Made by a program: the position numbers and the translations under genes | Notes under the pieces: generated by a model | The model's database searches: none | Seen by the model: the letters and a program-made list of their open reading frames with translations, nothing else | What the model was told of the DNA's origin: nothing | Origin: Typha latifolia | Lineage: Eukaryota; Streptophyta; Magnoliopsida; Poales; Typhaceae | Direction: 5' to 3' | DNA: 64,000 nt | NCBI GenBank assembly: GCA_019914945.1 | Contig: CM034105.1 | Coordinates: 3,596,001 to 3,660,000, forward strand | Shown: positions 38,111 through 51,300 of the stretch, piece after piece | How positions within the stretch are numbered: the stretch's first letter is position 1 | Layout: every line of letters starts with the position of its first letter

Positions 38111-40816
38111 ATATGATTGGGGGAAGGTATCTACTAACTAACGGATTCTTCTTCTTTTTTTCTTAAAAAGAAAAAGAAATAAAGCACTTCATTTTATTTT
38201 TCTTTTCTCTATAAAATAAATTGCCTTAGCCCTCTGTTAGTGCTTAGTGGATCCCAACTAGTACCAGAAAATAATGAAAATTTTAAGGTTTTTTTAGATG
38301 TATAAGACCACCAAAAGAATAGCAATTAAAGTAAAATAAACTAACAATGTACACACAAACCAATTTGCAAATTACTCCAGTTATATTGCAGATTGCAAGA
38401 GCAAGTTCAACCTTCTTGTAGAGAAAAAGATGAATGACAGATGTAGAAAAAGAGCAAGTGCAAAGATTTTGAACTTTTCAGTATACATTCTTGACTTTGG
38501 AAGACCACAACAAAATGCACTGATTACAGAATAGTGATGTATGATGTAAATACTGACAGATGTAAGCAGTAATGTTGCAGTTGATATTGAATACAGCAAT
38601 GTTGACTAGTAAACAAGCAAACTGTATGTTCCTATGAGATGCAACTCAGAAACAAACCCATGAAGCCAAGGATGAAAACCATTCCAAATATTGCAGAAGG
38701 AACGCATTCAAACAAGATTTATAGGACAAAATAATACTAGAAATGTGAAGGAATTCAAGAATTAGGCCGCCTCGCGAGAACGATACAGAACTCCAGTGGT
38801 TCTCATCAATGAACTTGCACAGGAATTATGAGCTACAACTGTGTGTTCAGATCTATGATTCTATGGATTTCTTTGATCCAAGAATTGCTTCTTTACAGCT
38901 TAGGGTGCTACTGAGTACTGACAGCTGAAGCATTCACAGAAATCAAATGAAGCAGATAGGACAAGCCATTGAATTTGCAGTATAATGCCAACACAATGAA
39001 CCTAAAACATACCTTCTACCTGTCTATGGAACAACAGGTCAACTGCCCAGAGTTTATTAGATAGGGGAATATCATAAGCTAATTTGAAAATAGAAACATG
39101 ACCTAAAATTCAGCAAGATGGAAAATAAGGAAGAGCTAAAGGTAAACATATGGATCTAAACAAAAAAGACTCTTATCTACATATCATCCTAGGTTGCATA
39201 ATCTATAAAGCATCAGAAGTTTGTAATAATATATGAATCATCATTATTAGACAAATAACATAAACTGAAAAGCGAAAGAAAAGATTAATATTTGCAGCTT
39301 TCCATTTATCCAACCTTACTTGAATCAATGAGGTGCAAGATACAACAAACACTTTTTGATCTCAACAGAATATATCAAAAAGCATCAAGGTAATAAAGAC
39401 CATAGATAAATACTTAAATTAGTCAACAACTAACATAATTAAATCAGATAACATAAACTATTCTGCAAAACATCATTAAGTATAGTTGCAGATTCTCCCG
39501 CTGAGAACCATCGATGAAGTTCGGCATAGAATTATTCATTAGGCATCTCTATGAACATTCCAATCACCATTTGACACTGAACTGTCATATAGCTCTACTT
39601 TTCAGGAGTTATATATCTTTGAAACGGAAAAAAATGTAATCAATGAATTAGTCAGAAACGAACTTCCGCAAGTACAGGATCTAGCATAAACTTCAGGCAT
39701 CATTCAGATATAAGTATATGCATATTATACAATAAATATATATAAGTATATGCATATTATATATTAAACATGACCTATAAATGATCAAGCCTCACCAAAC
39801 ATACCGCACAAACATAATGATTTCCAAACAAGATCTACCACAACTCAATATATTCCTTTCTTAAATATAAGTTGTTTGACAATCACAAATAAACACAAGT
39901 TTTCAAGAGGCTTCTAACAGGGTATCATCAAATACTCGTGTGTTATATCTTTCATCAGACACTGCCTAACTACTATCTACTTCAAAGAACTTAAGCAGAT
40001 AACAGAAAGAGATCGCAATGGATAAAAAAATTACATGTTCAGTTGTATACCTATCAGGGTACATAAATTACATGTTTCAGTCTTAAGCTGGACCTACAGG
40101 AGACTAACAGCATTATTTATATATTTATGAAATTGCATACAAAGTGTAACTCAAGGCATCCAATTGGAACACTTGAAAGTCAACTCAATTGAGCGTTTCT
40201 AATGTCAATGGAAGACTCCACATCGGCTACAGACCCACACTACCTGATAAATCCAAATTTTATGTGATATACCATCAAGTGCTTAAATAAGTGTGCACCT
40301 AATGTTCAAGACATCATGCTAACTACTTTACAATCTAGGGCCATAACCAATTCATACGCACAAAAGTATGAAATAGAAACTAGACAAACATTGACAACTG
40401 TCAGATGTAAGTAATAGTGTAATACTGCATAATTTTTGTGAAGTATATAACATATGTTCAACACTGATAAAAAAAACTGACAGTAGGTTTAGGAAAAAGA
40501 ACATAACCAAACCAATTATCATATAAAGGCCTCCAAAAAGAAGATATAGCAATCAGAAAATGAGCAAAGCATTAGCTCACATAATATATATTCTGAATCC
40601 CAAAAGAATTGCATACTATAAATCAGAGAAGATATGAACTAATACCTTCATAAGACAGAATATCTAGAATATCTGAAAGTTAAAATATGAAAGAAAATGC
40701 GGAAGGGTTAAACTAAAACAAAATTTTTTTTTCATCCAGAATTCATTCTATATCAGGAATGTATGGATAGATTGAGATTCCTGGTTCCTAAGAAATGGTT
40801 CAATCCAGGCTCAGCA
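38111..40816. other. Non-coding region, A-rich on the plus strand
   Basis: About 2.7 kb with no protein signal. From about 38,330 to 40,800 the plus strand is clearly richer in A than T, like the introns of the minus-strand genes here. It may be the long 3' untranslated region or a 3'UTR intron of the amidophosphoribosyltransferase gene, or an unannotated minus-strand transcript. Confidence 0.45.
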
Positions 40817-42418
40817 TCAGTCTTCCCCCACACACACGACCTCAGGCTCCCTCAGCGGCACTGGGTATTCACGCGAGAAGCATGCATCGCAGAACGTGGG
40901 CGCCTCATCCCCAAGCAACCCCCTGAGCTTGTCAAGTGAAAGGAAGGCAAGGGAATCACTCCCGATCTCTCTCCTCACCCCCTCGGTGTTCATCCTATTG
41001 GATATGAGCTCATCCGCACTCGGGGTATCGACACCATAGTAGCAAGAACCAACTACAGGGGGGCTGGCAATCCTCATATGGACCTCCCGGGCACCCGCGT
41101 CCCTGAGGAGCGACACAATCTTGGACGATGTGGTGCCGCGCACGATTGAGTCATCTACCACAACCACGCTGCGGCCTTCGAGAACTCCGCGGACCGGCGA
41201 AAGCTTCAGTTTGACGGCGAGGTCCCGAATATGCTGTGATGGCTGGATAAATGTCCGGCCAACGTAGTGAGACCTTAGCAGCCCCTGCTGGAAGGGAATC
41301 CCCGAGGCTTGTGAAAACCCTAAAGCTGCATAAAACCCTGAATCCGGAACAGGGATGACGACATCCGCGCCCGGGGCAGGCGACTCCTCTGCGAGCGCAC
41401 GCCCGAACGCTGACCTTGAGTCATGGACGGCGCGGCCAAAGACCACGGAATTAGGCAGGGCGAAGTAGATGTGCTCAAAGATGCAAGCTTTCCGGGGCTT
41501 CCGGGGCATTAGACACGCCGAAGACACTGACATGTCTCGGGTGTCGACGACGACGACCTCCCCTGGTTGGACCTCACGCTCGTAGGTAGCGTCGATGAGG
41601 TCGAGCGCGCAAGTTTCCGAGGCGAACGCGATAGCGCCGTTGGGGCGGCGGCCCATGACGAGGGGGCGGAATCCGAACGGGTCCCTTACGGCGAACAGCT
41701 TTTGGGCGGTGAGAAAGAGCAGGGAGTAGGCGCCTTCCAGGGCTTCGCAGGCCTCGACGATGCGTGAGAGGAGGGGGCGGGCGGTGGAGGTGGCGATGAG
41801 GTGGAGGATGACCTCGGTGTCCGACGATGTGTTAAAGATGGAGCCGCGCGACTCGAGTTGGGAGCGGAGGAGGCGGTAGTTGACGAGGTTGCCGTTGTGG
41901 GCAACGGCGAGCTGGCCGAAGCGGTAGCCGGCGAGGAAGGGCTGGACGTTGGAGGAGGAAGCGGCAGCGCCGGCGGTGGAATAGCGGACGTGGCCCATGG
42001 CGGCGGGGCCGGTGAGGGAGGAGAGGAGGGAGGGGTCGGAGAAGACGTCGGCGACGAGGCCAAGGCCGGTGACAGAGCGGAGGGAGGACGAGTCCGAGGC
42101 CACGATGCCGGCGCCCTCCTCCCCGCGGTGCTGTAGCTTCTGCAACCCGAGGTAGCAGAGTCCGGCAGCGTCCGAGTCGCCGACGACGCCGACGACGCCA
42201 CACTCCTCGCGGGGCTTATCGGAGGAGAAGGAGACGGAGGAGTACGGGTTCTCGTGCTCCTCCGCCGCCGTAGCCATGGGAGTGAGAAAGTGGCGGCGGG
42301 GGCGGAGGAGGAGAGAAGAGGAGGAGAAAGGCAAGGGCTTTGGTGGGATACTAAGAGAGATTAGGGTTTTGGGGGAGAAGGAGGAGGAAGAGGAAGGGAG
42401 GAGGCGGGAAGAGGGCAA

Positions 42419-42451
<33 letters not shown>

Positions 42452-42457
42452 CGCCAT
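40817..42457 (-). CDS. ASE: Amidophosphoribosyltransferase, plastid, purine synthesis step 1
   Basis: Intronless, 546 residues. It converts PRPP and glutamine to 5-phosphoribosylamine, the committed step of de novo purine synthesis, in plastids. The Ala/Ser/Pro-rich N-terminus (about 80 residues, hydroxylated and basic) is a chloroplast transit peptide. It is followed by a short propeptide and the N-terminal nucleophile Cys86 in REECGVVGVVG (class II glutamine amidotransferase). QKLQHRGEEGAGI and GHVRYSTAG belong to the same domain. The phosphoribosyltransferase half shows the PRPP loop VVVVDDSIVRGTTS. Cysteines in KACIFEHIYF, SCYYGVD (Cys472) and CDAC (Cys523, Cys526) match the four 4Fe-4S ligands of the Bacillus-type enzyme. 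A second in-frame ATG at residue 61 lies near the transit-peptide end. Very GC-rich coding; large antisense frames are shadows. Confidence 0.96.
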
Positions 42458-45400
42458 GGGATAGGAAAGGTGAGAGCTTTGGAAAAGAAGAACCGGGGAA
42501 AGATGGGGATTTTCAGAGGCGCACGCAGAGGGGTAAAAGGTTGGTATGCGCAGGAGAGATGGACTCCGGCCAGTTGGAGTTCGAAACGAAATCTACCTAC
42601 TATGCTTTACGGAAGAGTCCCATAAAGATGTGAATTTATTGATTTCAGATGGAGTCTTTCCTATTTGTTATTTATTTTTAATAATCAAAATAATAATTTT
42701 GGAACAATTATAATGAAAATTACATTTGCATGCCCATGTATGTATAAACTACATCAATTCATCGTTATATATATATATAATCTCGACATTTAATATACAA
42801 AAAGAGCACTTCAGTATGTTTCAATTATTGAGAATAATAAACTTGATTGATAAATAGATTCTGTCGTGTACCCGTGTTTCTCGGTGGTTGGCGTCAATCT
42901 ATATTTATTGTTATTTTTATTCTAGTTTGACCCTCGTATTTCTAATAAAGTACTATAGAGTACATTCTAAACTACTATTGTATTTATTTTTTCTTTTGAT
43001 TTAAGATTACATTGTGTCCTACAAAATATAAGTCTATCCTAATACAGAGGTTCATTCTACGGCGTGGTATCACCCAGCTAAATACTATTAAGTGATACTA
43101 TTCTATATGTTATTAAAGGTTTCTTTTCTACCTCCTCGGTCTAATATATAAATCACCTTAGTCTATAAATTTTTTTATATGAGATTTGTTCCTATAATTC
43201 TACTCAAATTACCGAAATACCTAAAATGGCCTCAAATTATTCTTTTCTCCAATTCGTTTGTCTAATAAATTTATAATAGTTTTGTAAATTATGCATAGTG
43301 AACTCTAAAATACTGTTATTTACTCGGAAGTACTCGTACTTGGGTATAAAATTTAACTTTGAAGAAAATAGTCAAAGCAATCCAAATAGGATGGTTAAAT
43401 TTTAAAAATATAAATAATGCAGGGTGTAAAATGAAAAGACGATATCCTTATAATAGTACGAATCAAGATTCACTGCCTTCTGCATTGAACCGGGACAGTC
43501 CATGAGGCAGCGGCGGTCGCGACGATTGAGCAATCCTGGCCGTCCAATGCGCATCAGACGTCCACAGATAATGATTCCAAGGAACCTCAAACCCTAGACC
43601 GGTGGTCCCCACAGTCCACAACTGGGGGGCCACTCTTATCGCGCAGTGCTCATTGACGGGTGATTGGCTCGAGAAGTGGGCCCACCTTGAGACGGTCGTT
43701 CACTCTACTCCACCGCCCTTGTGCAGGTGGGACCCGAAAATGAAACCTCTCTGAAGTCAAAGTTTTGCACTTTGGACCCCACCCAAAATTGGAGTGGATC
43801 AAGATTGGAATGGAGGTACTAGCTATCCAGCTATAAAAGATCTCCTGTATCACAAATAGGTCTTCTAAAAATTGAAGATGATTAAGAATTTATAAGCATC
43901 TTTCAAGGAAAAGAAGTTTTGAGAGAGAGAGACTCGTACCAAATTCCCAGTAAAAGGATTAGAAACCAAAGCTGACCCACAACCACAATGCCAATCTCGG
44001 TTCTTTTCCCTCCACTTGAAAAGGAGAGGCGGAGACGGCGCCTCCATACTTTGATGAGGTGCACTTATAGGTGGACGAGAGAAGAGAGAGAGAGGTATTG
44101 GAGGAAGTTTTAGATAAAGTTTTGGGCAATCCTATAAATACGAATTTGAAGTAGAGGATATTGTAGTTGTTGTTTTCTTGGACAGTCTACGTTTCAATGA
44201 ATGTGTGGGCTATCTTTGGTCCTCGGACTTCAACAGTACTGCAAGCTTTGAATACATAGTAATGCAAGCTTTGAAAATATTCAATGCTCATATTTGACTA
44301 TTTTAAACCAGGAGATGTGAAATATGTCAGAATATGAAAAAAAAATTCCCTGAAATAAGTAATTAATTTAATAACAAAGTTAATACTTAATAATAATAAT
44401 ATTTTAAAATTACTATTTTATATCTAGATTAGATAATACTTAGCTCATCCAATTTAAGATATTTTTGTTATTTAGTTTAAACTATCACTAGTTCTCGATA
44501 CAAATTCACTATTTTCGGTTACTTTAATTTTACTTTAATTTTAAATTTATGTCACATAAAATATTATTATTATTATTTTCTATACTAGCATTTAACTAAA
44601 TAATATAATAGTATCATGTTATTAAAAATTATAATAACTACTCTAGAATTAGCTATATTCTGTAAGCGTGCGCAAAGTCAAAAATTACGAGGAATAGGTA
44701 AAATGATATATATATAGCAAGCATACATTATAACTTTAATCTCTTGTCGGCATAGTTTATGGGAGGATCGGATCAATTTTATTTATCAACACTACCTAAT
44801 AACATTTTGGATTGTTAAAATAATCAAGTAGCTCAAGCTCAGCTGGAGATAAACTCGCTAAGATTCAAATTAATGTATGTATTATATTAATATTTATATT
44901 GTGTATAGTTCAAGACAATTAGATTGTGATAATTTATATCGTTCCTAATCATTTTAGGATTGATCTATTTGGTTCTTAGAATTCTAATCAAGTCTTATTC
45001 AATTCAAGCTTAAATTAAGTTTGAGCCTACCATTTTTATGGAGGATTGAATTAGACTAGTTAAGCTTGAATTAAATTTATTAACACCCTATAAGCATTAG
45101 CAGCCCAGAATTAAAACAGGAAGGAGACAAATTAAATAGAACACTTCTTCCATCTATTATTTTGTTATGACATCGAGAAAGCTAGAGAAATTTATAATAT
45201 ATTTTTTCGTATGCAATGTATAACCTTAAAATCTCTTATTTGATCGTATTTATCTCTAAACTTTAATATTATATATATATATATATATTTTTATATGTTT
45301 TGATATATAGTTCTGTACGATTAGAACTAATTGTTTATATCATATCTTATACTTTTAGGATTTGATCTAATCGATTCTTTCAATCCAACCAGCTTAATTA

Positions 45401-47674
45401 AGAGACTTAAATTGAATTTGTTAAGTAGGCTTGAATTGAGATATGACCGGAGTGACATTATCTAATGGACCACGAACGTAACGTTGGCCCAGTATAGATT
45501 GTTAACGGGTCGGGTCGGGTTGGGTTGAGTCGAACTCAGCCCTAACACATCCGCCCGACCCGAACACCGAGGTCTAAAATTTAGACCCAAGCTCGATCAG
45601 GCCCGTAACAAGCCCGCCCAATTCAGGCCCGACTCCGACCTTGGGCTAGACTATAGTTAGACTCGGCAAATTGCATGTTTTGATCACCGTCTTCGGAATT
45701 AGTAATTTTTTAAAGTATCATAGTTACTGTTACATTATTTAAAAATATCATTATCGCTGTCAAAATCATTAAGCAATGTCATTCTATCACTTTAATTAAC
45801 CAATTACAAAATATATCATTTTGTCTTTATATAAATTGCTTAAAATTATTCGAAAGCTATCTAATATTACTATTTTTTTTTATTTCTAAAAGAAATCAGA
45901 TAAATAATTTATAGCTAAACACTAAAATAGAAGGATAATTTAGTTATCTGAACGCATCTATTAATATTCTGTTAGAAAATAGGATTAATTATATTTAAAA
46001 TTTATAAATTAACACTATATTTTATATACCTCTCTTAAATTTTTTTTCTAATACATAATGATATAAATTCGATGAAATTATTAAAATGACTCAAATATCT
46101 CTTCCGTTAGCTATATCATGCGCAAGTCATGTAAGTTGCCATATAATATATTTATCTTTATATTTTAAAGGAAATAAGAGAGATAATGTAGTTTACTAAT
46201 ATATCATTAGCTTCTTATTATGATATCTTAGTCGTTTCATTTACAGCATGAAGAGGGAGAGATATTTCTAGTAGTTCAAGGAGTCTATACATCAAAAAAA
46301 TAAATTATGTCTAAAAACTAATTATAATAATAACAATTCTGAAGGAGTCAACAACTTTCTTGGTTAAAAAAAAAATAGAATGATAATTATAATATTTTGA
46401 AAAGTTTTTAATGACAATTAGGTAAAAAAAACCTAATAATTATAAGTTATTATTTAGCATACGAAGCTTCCTTCTCACTTGGATTGAAACCTCCAGGAAC
46501 AAACATTCGTATGATTGACATAGTGATGGAATAATATCTCATAAGCTGACAAAGAACAGATAAGAGTTGTAGATAAAAGCAAGTAGCACGTAACACCACC
46601 GCCATGACCAGACCCCTCCTCTAACCATAAAATTATTAGCTTGTTGGTAGTGATGACATATGTATTGAAAAAGATAGGGAGGAGGGGGGAGAGAGAGAGA
46701 GTGGATCGCCTGCTTCCTTGGCTGCTGAAAATTTCTTCATCTTAGTTCTTGGCAGCTCTTAGATTTTCTTTTCTTCGTCTTTTGTAGTTTTTGAACTCTG
46801 ATGTTAATAGAGCATTTTGAATTCATGGCAGTTAATTGATACAAATTACCACTTTTTTTCTTCTTCTTCTTCTTTTTTTCTTCAATCGGAAGAAATTCCT
46901 CAACTCTATGTAGTCTATATTGCACATATTATAACTTGGAGTTTTATTTTTTATTTTTTGCAGAAAAAAAGAAAGGATTTTAACCTCCATTTTTTTAATA
47001 TTATCAAACAACTCCCTCCAAATAAATTAAAGCCAAATTCACACCAAAAACTAACCATCAAGATTCGCGATTCCTTCCCACCAAAAGCATATCCGACCAT
47101 CCATTCGCCAAAGAGATAAAGTATAATATTGTCATACCAGACACGGTTGGTTGGCTTCGTCTGCTAATCCCGTGATCAAATCAACTAATCTCAGAGATTT
47201 CTACGGGCCTCAAAGTGGGTGGATAGGCTCAGATCTTCGGCGAGATCCACCTCCGCTCTAATCCGCCGCCTTTTTTTTTATGTACCCCGACGCCTTCTTC
47301 TTCTTCCATTCCCACCCCTCTCATGGAAGCGGATGTTTCGATCCTCTCGGTCGTCAGCGTTCTCTTCTCGGTCCAGAGGTCTCAGGTGATCCCTTTTCCC
47401 CTCTTTGTTTCCCGTTAATTGCATCAAGATTCGATTTTTTCTGCGAAAAAATCGTTCTCGCCGCGCGATTTCTCATACCCAGCTGGAAACATATTGCCTT
47501 TTATTGTTTGCCTCATTGATTTGGGTAGTTAATGCTTAATATTGCAGGTTTGGATTGGATGGTGAGCTATAGCTGTTTGATGAGATAAGGGTTTGGGAAT
47601 TGGAAGTGGTTAGATGTAAAGTCAAGTTTGGTGTTTGGGTTAAATAATTGTTCTTCTTTTCTTCGGCGTTTGAA
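42458..47674. other. Long intergenic region with promoter-like island and repeats
   Basis: About 5.2 kb with no convincing gene. The first 100 bp are the upstream region of the purine gene. A relatively GC-rich island at 43,430-44,110 contains a perfect GTGGGCCCAC near 43,677 and TATA-like boxes on both strands. From 44.3 to 46.6 kb the DNA is strongly AT-rich, with a weak direct repeat (44934-45025 and 45332-45421), a TA run near 45270-45288, and a GGGTC/CCCGA-rich block (45505-45655). The leader of the RMR gene begins near 47.25 kb, with a probable leader intron (donor after CTCAG near 47387, acceptor TTGCAG near 47548). Confidence 0.5.
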
Positions 47675-48321
47675 ATGGGTGTTTCGAAGTATGAGGGTGG
47701 AGGAAGGTATGCGTACTTTGTCTGTGCTGTTGTATATCTGATGGTTGGGTTGGGTGCTGCGAATGTGGTGCTGATGGGGAATAATGTGACTTTGTCATTT
47801 GATGATGTGGAGGCGAACTTTGGTAAGCTGCAACCTTAGTTATGTGTATCTTGATCTATGCGACATCACATGCTTGTGTGTCTTTAGTCTCTTGCAATTT
47901 AATTTCTGTTTAGTTTGCAACTCAAGTGTGCAGTGATAATTGAAGAGCATAGACTTAATGCATTAGGTTTTTTCTTTCTTTCCTTTATTTAGCAACAACT
48001 TTCTTTTATCTGTATGTAGTTTTATTGGTGTTGATAGTATCTCTAGAATATGAAAAAAAAACCAGGATTTGATGGAAAGAATCAGAGAGATGGGAATTTT
48101 TTTGGGAGGAATCCACTATGTAGTCTATGTTGGTTTAATTAAAGTAACAGGCATGAAAACAAAGACACGGTTGAAGTGAAAATATTTTCCAACAAATGGA
48201 TGAATAACTTGTTTTGAGATGGACTAAAGAGTGAAGTTTCTATCCTTTAAATTTGAGAATAGATATGTGGGAGTCTCCATATTGGAACAAAGAATGTATC
48301 TGATGGAAGCCTGTATTGGGA

Positions 48322-48355
<34 letters not shown>

Positions 48356-51300
48356 AATTAATTACAGAGGCTTGTATAAAACGTTGCTCTCTGTAGGCTT
48401 CTTAAGCCTGTTGTTTTGGCTTTTTAGTTTGCATAGCTAATTTTCTTTTCAAACCTCTTTTGGTCATTGTGTCATCCTTCCTCATCAACGACAGCTCCCC
48501 CTTCCTCGCCATGTCTCTCTTAGATTCAGTTCTTTTTTCTAAAAGTTGTACCCTTTAGGTACGTGACAATATTCTTTCTGTATTTCTACAGCTCCTGCAA
48601 TAAAAGGTTCAGGCGAATGTGGTGTACTGTATGTTGCTGAGCCTCTAGATGCATGCACTGAATTGACAAATAAAGTTGTCGAAGGTCAATTTTCTCCATT
48701 TGTGTTGATTATAAGAGGAGGATGCACATTCGATGATAAGGTCAGAAGTGCACAGAATGCTGGTTTTAAAGCCGCAATTGTATATGACAATGAAGATAGT
48801 GGCGCATTGGTTTCAAGTAATTTTCTTCTCATTGTCACCTATTTTGAATTTTTAAAGCATAGCCTGTTCCTTTCTCAGTTGAAGTAGTTATGTACACATA
48901 TGCTTGCTTTTACTTTCATGTGCACGTAATGTTGCGCTTTGCAGAAGGATCTCCTAGCATGTTTAGTTTTTTCACATCAAAGTTCACTAGGAATAATTGT
49001 ACGTATTCTTTGGTGGTTAAAAGTGCACATTTCACCTTTTCTTTTTGTAGTCAATGATGAAATTGATGGTTTTGTTTGAACGAGGCCATTTTTCTCACCT
49101 CCATTAACATGTCTATTTTTCTATCATGTTACCCTTATGCAATGCCATCTGTTTCAATCCAGTACTCACATGTACTGAGAGTGGCATATACAATCTTCCG
49201 AGGGTGCACTGTTTTTAGAAACTTCCTTTACTTTTTCCCCTAGATTGCAATTGGAGTTTCAGGGAAGGTTGAGGTGATTTTGCAATTGACTTTCAAGACC
49301 TATTCTTATCAGGCAATGGGAATCCGAATAATCTTTCCTTTGATCATAAAGGGGAAGTTTTCAGTTGGAACATGAAAACATGATGGAACTGATTCAAAAG
49401 GAAAATGATAAAATATATCTCTTATTAAATCATTGGGCATGAGAGAAGTTTGTGGGGATGCTTATTCTGTTGCTTTTCTTTTGTAACAAGAAACAGTTTT
49501 CCTTTTTGATCAACATATCTTTACTGCAGTTTTGGATAAGTCGCATCATCCAGAACAACTAAACCTTTACTCGCAACTATATGGGTCAGCTATTGTTTTC
49601 CTAGTGTAGTCTCCTGGAAATTATTCCATTTTTGAAAATCTGATAGAAACCCTGACTTCTATTGTAATAAAAAGAAGCTACGCAAACTGTTGCTAATAAT
49701 TCACCCCGTGGATAAAGCTTCCTTGAAATATGCAGCTATCCTGTGAATAAAGAGATTCAGTAAAGTTGCACACGTGTTATATTGAGAATTCAAGAATAAA
49801 AGAAACCGGAAACATAATATTCTATTTTGATAAGAAGTATATGAACTTTTTCATTTGGGCCCGTGAATAAGCAATCTGGTTTACATTAAGGATATTGTTG
49901 TTCCCTGGTTCATTTCTGTAGTAATGTAATTTTGTACGAGACATTTAATAGCATGTTAATTATTCAATAGGACTTGCGGATTCCAGAAGAACCTTATTTT
50001 TGCCATTTTCTTTCTTCAACTCTTCACTATTACACTTCTGGTGCATGAGTATAAAGTATAAACTTTGACTAATGATTACTTTCTTATTTTTCCGTCCTTG
50101 TTTTTCAATCTGCCTCACATTGCAGATGCAGTTCAACAAGATCTGGGTTCTGGCTAACTCTATTTCCTCTCAACCACTATGCTCTCCTCTGGTATGTAGG
50201 TCTAACTTTAAACTTGTTTCAGTGGCAGGAACTTCAGGTGGGATCCACATACATGCAGTGTTTGTCTTGAAGGCCTCAGGCGAGATGCTGAAGAAATATG
50301 CAGGGCGTACTGATATGGAGTTGTGGATTATACCAACTTTTGAAAATTCAGTATGGTCGGTCCTGGCCATCTCCTTCATATCACTGCTTGCAATGTCTGC
50401 TGTGCTGGCTACATGTTTTTTTGTGCGCAGACACCGCATCAGGCGTGCACAACCTCGAGTTCCTAACATCAGGGAGTTTCATGGGATGAGCAGTAGATTA
50501 GTGAAAGCAATGCCAAGTCTCATATTCACATCAGTTTTGGAGGATAATTGTACGTCGAGAATGTGTGCTATATGCCTAGAAGACTACAATGTTGGAGAGA
50601 AGCTAAGAGTACTGCCGTGCCGTCATAGTAAGTCATTTAAACATGACTAGATGGTCAATATTGTTTTATTTTACTTTTAAGAGATTTTGATTACTTTTAG
50701 ATACTTTGGGAAGTGACTATCTGAAGTGATGTTATTACTTGCTCTTTCTCGTATAGTAATTAATCACCATGTGTATGTGTTTTGTGGACTGCTGAACATA
50801 TCTCTGTAAGACATCTTCACATTGAACTTTGTACTTCATGGCATTATCATCCATCACAAGTTTGTTAATAGAACAACATCCTTTTATTGATCCTACATTT
50901 ATTCCTTGGTTGGTCCTTGTTCTATCTTGTGCAGAAATAAAATTTCTACATTATTTCTTTTAGAAAGACCCCATTTTGACATAGTGAAAAGTTACTTAAT
51001 ACTTGTTCCAAAATTGTGGAACTGAAAAGAATTCATACATCACCATATAATTTTCGATAAATTTGCCCACATCTTTAATCTATACATGGGAATCTTTCCT
51101 AATTTCAATAGTTACTCAACTTTGTGTAGTTTTCGGTTTTCCATTCAGTTCTGATAATTATGTTCTTCATTGAACATGTGCTTTAGGACAGGAACTCTAA
51201 TCTTGATGTCATGGTTTTGTCCGATCTCTCTAACGTAATTCTAGACCAAGGTAATGAGCAATTATAGGTCTTTTTAATTTTCACTGTCTGACAATATCAA

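Noticed and set aside
41686..42203. Antiparallel/out-of-frame ORFs of 111-171 codons over the purine gene
   Set aside because: They are shadows of the GC-rich amidophosphoribosyltransferase frame; their compositions are Ser/Pro/Arg runs typical of wrong-frame reading.
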